Shown here piece by piece: positions 59,332 through 64,000 of a stretch of DNA of 64,000 nt. The position numbers and the translations under genes are program-made. Origin of the DNA: Methylobacterium tarhaniae (GTDB lineage Bacteria > Pseudomonadota > Alphaproteobacteria > Rhizobiales > Beijerinckiaceae); assembly GCF_001043955.1 (NCBI RefSeq), contig NZ_LABZ01000070.1, positions 1 through 64,000 of the forward strand, given 5' to 3'. The stretch's first letter is position 1, and each line of letters starts with the position of its first letter. A model generated the notes under the pieces. The model saw only the letters and a list, made by a program, of their open reading frames with translations. It was not told the DNA's origin and made no database searches.

Positions 59332-61407
59332 ATGACTTCCCTCAATCCGGTCGACGTGTTCCGCATGGAGGCCGACGAATTGCTCGCCTGCCTCGAGACT
59401 ACGCTGCTCGATCTCGGCGAGAAGCCGCATGACAGGGCCCTGATCGACACGGCGTTCCGCGCGCTCCACACGATCAAGGGCTCGGGGGCGATGTTCGGCT
59501 TCGAGCGCGTGGCGGCGTTCGCCCACGACTTCGAGACCGCCTTCGATCTCGTGCGCCAGGGCCGTGTCCCGGCGAGCGTCGACCTCGTGAACGTCGCCCT
59601 CTCGGCCAAGGACTATATCCGCCTCCTGATCGAGGATCCCGACGGGGCCGAGCCGGTCTTCGGCCAAGCGATCCTCGACGAGCTCGGCGGCCTCGTCGGG
59701 CGGGCGACGGACCGGGCGGAGGTCGCCCCGGCGCCGGCCTCCGAGCCCGATCCGATCGCCCCCGCCGATGGCGCGGCCGGCTGGCGCCTCGGGATCGCCT
59801 TCGCACCGGACATCCTGCGCAACGGCACCAATCCCCTCGCCCTCCTCGACGACCTGCGCGACCTCGGCGCCGGCACGGTCGTGCCGCGGCTCGACGCCGT
59901 GCCGGACCTCGCGGCGCTCGATCCCGAGGCCCTGTCGATCGGCTGGGAGGTCACGTTGCCGGCCGGCGTGACCCGCGAGGCGATCGAGGACGTGTTCCTG
60001 TTCGTCCAGAACGAGATGACCCTCACGCTGACGCCGCTCGGCGGGGCGGCGGAGGCGCCGGTACCGGCGCCGATCCCCGTCGCCGCCGATCCGGTGCCGA
60101 TGCCCGCCGCCGTTCCGGCCGCGCCGGCGACCGCCCGCGCCGCGCCCTCCTCTCCTTCACTTGCTCCTGCCCCTGCCCCTGCCCCCCCGGCTCCCGAGCC
60201 GCGCGCGGGCGCGCGGCGGAACGATGAGCGCACCACCAGCACGGTGCGGGTCGAGGCGGAGCGCCTCGACGAGCTGATGGACCGCGTCGGCGAACTCGTC
60301 ATCGCCCAGGCGCGGTTGAGCCAGCTCGCCGGTCTGCACGCCGATGGCGGGATCAAGACGGTCGCCGAGGAGATCGAGCGCCTCTCGGCCCGCCTGCGCG
60401 ACACCACGATGAGCATCCGCATGGTGCCGATCGGGTCGCTGTTCGGCCGCTTCCGGCGCCTCGTCCACGACCTGTCACGGGATCTCGGCAAGCCGGTCGA
60501 TTTCGTCACCGAGGGCGAGGATACCGAGCTCGACAAGACCGTGATCGAGCGCCTGGCCGATCCGCTGGTCCACCTGATCCGCAACGCCATCGACCACGGC
60601 ATCGAGGATCCGGCCCGGCGCGCCGGCAGCTCCAAGAGCGCCACCGGCCGCATCACCCTGTCGGCCGAGCATGCCGGGGCCCAGGTGCGGATCAGCGTGC
60701 GCGACGACGGCGCCGGGCTCGACGCGGCCCGCATCCGCGCCAAGGCCGAGGAGAAGGGGCTCGTCGCCCCCGGCGTCGCGTTGAGCGACCAGCAGGTCTA
60801 CCAGTTCCTGTTCGCCCCCGGCTTCTCGACCGCCGCGACGATCTCGGCCCTGTCGGGGCGCGGCGTCGGCATGGATGTGGTCAAGAAGACCATCGAGTCC
60901 CTGCGCGGCACGATCGACATCACGACCGAGCCCGGCGCCGGCACCACGGTCTCCTTGCGGCTGCCGCTGACCCTCGCGATCATCGAGGGCCTGCTGATCC
61001 GGGTCGGCGAGGGACGCTACGTCGTGCCGCTCGCGGCGGTGGAGGAATGCGTCGAGCTGCCCGCGGGCGACCGGGCGAGCCGCGGGCGGGACTTCCTCGA
61101 CATCCGCGGCACGCTGGTGCCGTTCCTGCGGCTGCGGTCGCTGTTCGGGGCCGAGGGCGAGCCCGACCCGTACCAGAAGGTGATCATCGTCTCGGTCGGC
61201 GAGACCCGGGTCGGGCTGCTGGCCGACCAGATCATCGGCAACCACCAGACCGTGATCAAGTCGCTCTCGAAGCTCCACGCCGACGTGGCGACCTTCTCGG
61301 GCGCGACAATCCTCGGCGACGGCACCGCCGCCCTCATCATCGACGTCGCGCGTCTCGTGTCCGGCGGGCACGTGGAGATGCCGCGCGAATACCAGGACGT
61401 AGCATGA
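59332..61407 (+). CDS. cheA: Chemotaxis histidine kinase CheA
   Basis: 691 residues. P1 Hpt domain (~1-105) with phospho-His46 in RALHTIKGSGAMFGFE; a variable middle (~115-300) containing a Pro/Ala linker; the P3 dimerisation helices begin near TVRVEAERLDELMDRVGEL. P4 ATPase has the N-box LVHLIRNAIDHGIEDPARR, G boxes DDGAGLD and FSTAATISALSGRGVGMDVV, and GTTVSLRLPLTLAI. P5, a CheW-like domain, occupies the last ~140 residues. The usual P2 CheY/CheB domain is not clear, and a degenerate version may lie at ~125-245. Its stop overlaps cheW (ATGA). Confidence 0.93.
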   Translation: MTSLNPVDVFRMEADELLACLETTLLDLGEKPHDRALIDTAFRALHTIKGSGAMFGFERVAAFAHDFETAFDLVRQGRVPASVDLVNVALSAKDYIRLLIEDPDGAEPVFGQAILDELGGLVGRATDRAEVAPAPASEPDPIAPADGAAGWRLGIAFAPDILRNGTNPLALLDDLRDLGAGTVVPRLDAVPDLAALDPEALSIGWEVTLPAGVTREAIEDVFLFVQNEMTLTLTPLGGAAEAPVPAPIPVAADPVPMPAAVPAAPATARAAPSSPSLAPAPAPAPPAPEPRAGARRNDERTTSTVRVEAERLDELMDRVGELVIAQARLSQLAGLHADGGIKTVAEEIERLSARLRDTTMSIRMVPIGSLFGRFRRLVHDLSRDLGKPVDFVTEGEDTELDKTVIERLADPLVHLIRNAIDHGIEDPARRAGSSKSATGRITLSAEHAGAQVRISVRDDGAGLDAARIRAKAEEKGLVAPGVALSDQQVYQFLFAPGFSTAATISALSGRGVGMDVVKKTIESLRGTIDITTEPGAGTTVSLRLPLTLAIIEGLLIRVGEGRYVVPLAAVEECVELPAGDRASRGRDFLDIRGTLVPFLRLRSLFGAEGEPDPYQKVIIVSVGETRVGLLADQIIGNHQTVIKSLSKLHADVATFSGATILGDGTAALIIDVARLVSGGHVEMPREYQDVA

Positions 61408-61928
61408 TGACCGGCACAAAGGACGAGCTCGGGCCGACGGCCGGCTTGCAGGTAGCAAACTTGCAGGTAGCAAACTTGCAGGTAGCGAACTTGCAGGTGA
61501 CGAACCTGCAGGTGGTGAAGGTGCGCATCGGCTCCGAGACCTTCGCGCTCGATGCCGGCATGGTGCGGGAGATCATCGACCCGATCCCGACGACCCGGGT
61601 GGCAGGCGCGCGCTCGCATCTCGACCGGGTCGTGAACGTGCGCGGCAACGTCGTGCCGCTCGCCGATATCCGCGAGCGCTTCGGCATGAAGCCGGAACCG
61701 GCGACGCCCGACACCCGCTTCGTTGTGATCGAGGTCGAGATCGCGGGCGATCCCGTCATCGTCGCCCTCGTCGCCGACAAGGTCTTCGAGGTGACGGAGG
61801 TCCAGACCGGCACGGCGCAGCAGGTACCCAAGGTCGGCACCTCGTGGCGGCCCGAATACATCAAGTCGATCGTCAAGAGCGGGGACGAGTTCGTGATCCT
61901 GCCCGATGTCGAGCGGATTCTGAACTGA
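61404..61928 (+). CDS. cheW: Chemotaxis coupling protein CheW with N-terminal LQVAN repeats
   Basis: 174 residues from the ATG at 61404, overlapping the cheA stop by four bases. Residues 15-39 are five tandem pentapeptides (LQVAN x3, [10 protein letters not shown]). The standard CheW fold follows: [76 protein letters not shown]. It links the MCPs to CheA at the array. The repeats precede beta-strand 1, and the last copy merges into it, so the extension looks like duplication of the strand's lead-in. Confidence 0.93.
   Translation: MMTGTKDELGPTAGLQVANLQVANLQVANLQVTNLQVVKVRIGSETFALDAGMVREIIDPIPTTRVAGARSHLDRVVNVRGNVVPLADIRERFGMKPEPATPDTRFVVIEVEIAGDPVIVALVADKVFEVTEVQTGTAQQVPKVGTSWRPEYIKSIVKSGDEFVILPDVERILN
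61446..61520 (+). repeat. Five tandem 15-bp repeats in cheW
   Basis: Units TTGCAGGTAGCAAAC, identical in the first two copies and drifting to CTGCAGGTGGTGAAG in the fifth. The GTA and GCA codons are unusual for this GC-rich genome. Unit length is a multiple of three, so slippage keeps the frame. Confidence 0.9.
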
Positions 61929-61947
61929 GCGAGACCGGAGTCATCTC

Positions 61948-64000
61948 ATGCGTTTCACGATCAAGGCGAAACTCGCCGGCGGCTTCGCCTCGGTCCTTGT
62001 CCTGTCTGGCGTGGCCGGCGGCGTCGGGTACCAGAAACTGACCGCGGCCGACGAGTCGACGAAGTTCGTCGTCAGCCGCGCCGAGGTCCAGGCGCTCGTC
62101 CTCGATGCGAAGGCCAACGCCATCCGGGGCATTTCGAACACGCGCGCCGCCGTCATCAGCGCGGACGACGTGCAGATGGCCGATTTCATCAAGCGCGCCA
62201 CGGAAAACCGCGCCGACGCACTCGCCGCGATGGCGAAGGCCAAGACCTATATCAACTCCGAAGAGGGCCGGCGCCTCTTCGACGACCTGTCCGACAGGTA
62301 CGACAAGCAGCGCGCTCTGGCCGGCAAAGTGCTGGAGCTGACGCAGCTCAACTCGAACGCCCGCACCTGGTCGGAGATCGACACGACCGGGCGTCCCGCC
62401 ACGGTCGCGCTGCGCGCCGAACTGGACGAGTTCATCAAGGGCCGGCCGGGCGAGCCGGGCGGCGACGAACTTGTCCGCGCCACGGCGGCCTTCCAGGTCC
62501 GGCTGGAGCGGGCCTGGGGCCAGATGCAATCGGCGACCGGCGCCCTCAGCGTCGCGGCGCTGGAGCAGCGGGTGACCGACGCCAAGCAGGTGCGCGAGGA
62601 GAGCTCGCGCGCGATGGACGAGTTGCTGCGTGTCGGCACGGCGCGCGGGCTTCCGGCCGAGGCAATCCGGCAGAAATACGCGGCCTGGTCCGCCTCCTTC
62701 CAGAAGGCGCTCGCGACCGTCGAGACCGGGACCACCGTCAAGGCGGCCTCCCTTGCCTCGGGCGACTACGCCGTCGCGAGCACCGCGGCGATCCGCGCCT
62801 TCGACGCCCTGGCCGAGTTCCAGGGCAAGCGCATGGCCGATGCCGTGGCGCGGGCCAGGGCGGAGTCGCGAGAGGGCCAGACGATGCTGCTCGCCGTCCT
62901 GGCGGGCGCGCTGCTCCTCGGCTTCGGCATCGCGACTTGGCTCGCCGTCGCCATCTCCCGGGGCTTGAGCCGCGCGGTCTCCCTCGCCGACGCCGTGGCG
63001 ATCGGCGATCTCGGCCAGACGATCACCGTGACCTCGCGCGACGAGATCGGCGACCTCGTCACCGCCATGAACCGCATGACCGCCAACCTGAACGCGACCG
63101 CCAGCCTCGCCGACGCGATCGCGGAAGGCGACCTCACGGTGGAGGCCAAGCCCCTCTCCGACCAGGACCGGATGGGCATCGCCCTGCAGACGATGCTCGC
63201 GCGGCTGCGCAATGTGGTGGCGGATGCCTCCGCGGCAGCGGCCAACGTCTCGGCGGGCTCACAGGAACTCTCGGCCTCGGCCGAGCAGCTGTCGCAGGGC
63301 TCGACCGAGCAGGCCGCTTCCACTGAGGAGGCCTCGGCCTCGATGGAGGAGATGGCCGCCAACGTGAAGCAGAACGCCGAGAATGCCGGCCAGACCGAGG
63401 CCATCGCCCGCCAGTCGGCCAAGGACGCCGAAGCGAGCGGCGTCGCGGTCGGCCGCGCCGTCGAGGCGATGCAGACCATCGCCCAGAAGATCACCATCGT
63501 GCAGGAGATCGCCCGCCAGACCGACCTGCTGGCGCTCAACGCCGCCGTCGAGGCAGCGAGGGCCGGCGAGCACGGACGGGGCTTTGCGGTGGTGGCGAGC
63601 GAGGTGAGGAAGCTCGCCGAGCGCAGCCAGGCGGCGGCGGCTGAGATCGGAACCCTGTCGATCGACACCGTGAAGGCGGCGCAAGCGGCCGGCGACATGC
63701 TCGGGCGTCTGGTGCCGGACATCAAGAAGACGGCGACCTTGGTGGAGGAGATCTCGGCGGCGTGCCGGGAGCAGGATGTCGGGTCGGGCCAGATCAACCA
63801 GGCGATCCAGCAGCTCGACAAGGTGACGCAGCAGAACGCCAGCGCGTCCGAGCAGGTCTCGGCGACGTCGGAGGAGCTGGCGGCGCAGGCCGAGACGCTG
63901 CAGGCGACGATCGCGTTCTTCCGGATCGACGAGAGCGATGCGGCCGGGTCGCAGGTGATCGACGGGGCTGTGTCGCAGTTGCGCGCCACGGCGTCGCGGA
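61948..64000 (+). CDS. Methyl-accepting chemotaxis protein (partial, C-terminus beyond right edge)
   Basis: 684 codons visible from the ATG at 61948 (GGAG upstream), 19 bp after cheW. TM1 ~7-29 ([21 protein letters not shown]); a helical-bundle periplasmic domain ~30-310; TM2 ~312-335 ([20 protein letters not shown]); HAMP ~336-390 ([18 protein letters not shown]) plus a second HAMP-like unit; and the signalling hairpin [40 protein letters not shown]. The methylation helix [20 protein letters not shown] and its partner [18 protein letters not shown]-type region are present. It is the transmembrane receptor for this cluster; the ligand is unknown. The stop codon is not in view. Confidence 0.92.
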   Translation, partial: MRFTIKAKLAGGFASVLVLSGVAGGVGYQKLTAADESTKFVVSRAEVQALVLDAKANAIRGISNTRAAVISADDVQMADFIKRATENRADALAAMAKAKTYINSEEGRRLFDDLSDRYDKQRALAGKVLELTQLNSNARTWSEIDTTGRPATVALRAELDEFIKGRPGEPGGDELVRATAAFQVRLERAWGQMQSATGALSVAALEQRVTDAKQVREESSRAMDELLRVGTARGLPAEAIRQKYAAWSASFQKALATVETGTTVKAASLASGDYAVASTAAIRAFDALAEFQGKRMADAVARARAESREGQTMLLAVLAGALLLGFGIATWLAVAISRGLSRAVSLADAVAIGDLGQTITVTSRDEIGDLVTAMNRMTANLNATASLADAIAEGDLTVEAKPLSDQDRMGIALQTMLARLRNVVADASAAAANVSAGSQELSASAEQLSQGSTEQAASTEEASASMEEMAANVKQNAENAGQTEAIARQSAKDAEASGVAVGRAVEAMQTIAQKITIVQEIARQTDLLALNAAVEAARAGEHGRGFAVVASEVRKLAERSQAAAAEIGTLSIDTVKAAQAAGDMLGRLVPDIKKTATLVEEISAACREQDVGSGQINQAIQQLDKVTQQNASASEQVSATSEELAAQAETLQATIAFFRIDESDAAGSQVIDGAVSQLRATASR

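Overview
The window comes from a GC-rich alphaproteobacterium. A Methylobacterium-type organism is my best guess, from the paired FixJ-like regulators, LivFGHM uptake, rhizobial-style palindromes and codon use; no rRNA or marker gene confirms it. I see no tRNA, rRNA, CRISPR array, insertion sequence or phage gene. Most long open frames opposite the genes are GC-driven shadows.

Layout. (1) 1-3552(-) is the N-terminal part of a large FG-GAP/VCBS and Ig-like surface protein that runs off the left edge. It is followed by a glycosyltransferase (-) and a divergent SPINDLY-type TPR/GT41 transferase (+). (2) 7953-14906(-) holds an RND metal-efflux pump, its adaptor and a TonB-dependent siderophore-type receptor. 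The pump carries an in-frame palindromic insertion. (3) 15365-18449(-) holds a PAS histidine kinase, a FixJ/LuxR-type regulator and a lone receiver. (4) 19041-28571(+) is a giant adhesin of about 28 Ig-like repeats, RTX repeats and a C-terminal YGWKEGR repeat module, followed by a terminator and a cluster of palindromes and tandem repeats. (5) 28940-30655(+) is an M14-type peptidase.

(6) 30911-47810 looks like one catabolic locus. It has a double-length GntR/FCD regulator. A minus-strand operon encodes a quinone oxidoreductase, a thioesterase, two acyl-CoA dehydrogenases and an enoyl-CoA hydratase. A divergent plus-strand operon encodes an acyl-CoA ligase, a complete Liv-type ABC importer, an SDR, a GldA-type dehydrogenase and a split transketolase. 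Together they suggest uptake, CoA activation and beta-oxidation-like breakdown of an unknown acid, with a ketol-transfer branch. A GntR-style inverted repeat lies between the two operons.

(7) 47854-50422 holds an LLM flavin oxidoreductase and a divergent TetR/SDR pair with a clear operator. (8) 50567-54252 holds a Crp-family regulator, a FecR-domain protein, a CHASE2 nucleotide cyclase and a small His/Gly-rich secreted protein. The last is preceded by a near-consensus CRP site, suggesting a self-contained cyclic-nucleotide circuit. (9) 54625-56766 is a ZnuD-like TonB receptor behind a Zur-box-like palindrome. (10) 56878-64000 is a chemotaxis cluster: CheY and a STAS protein (-), then a soluble MCP, CheA, CheW and a membrane MCP (+) cut by the right edge.
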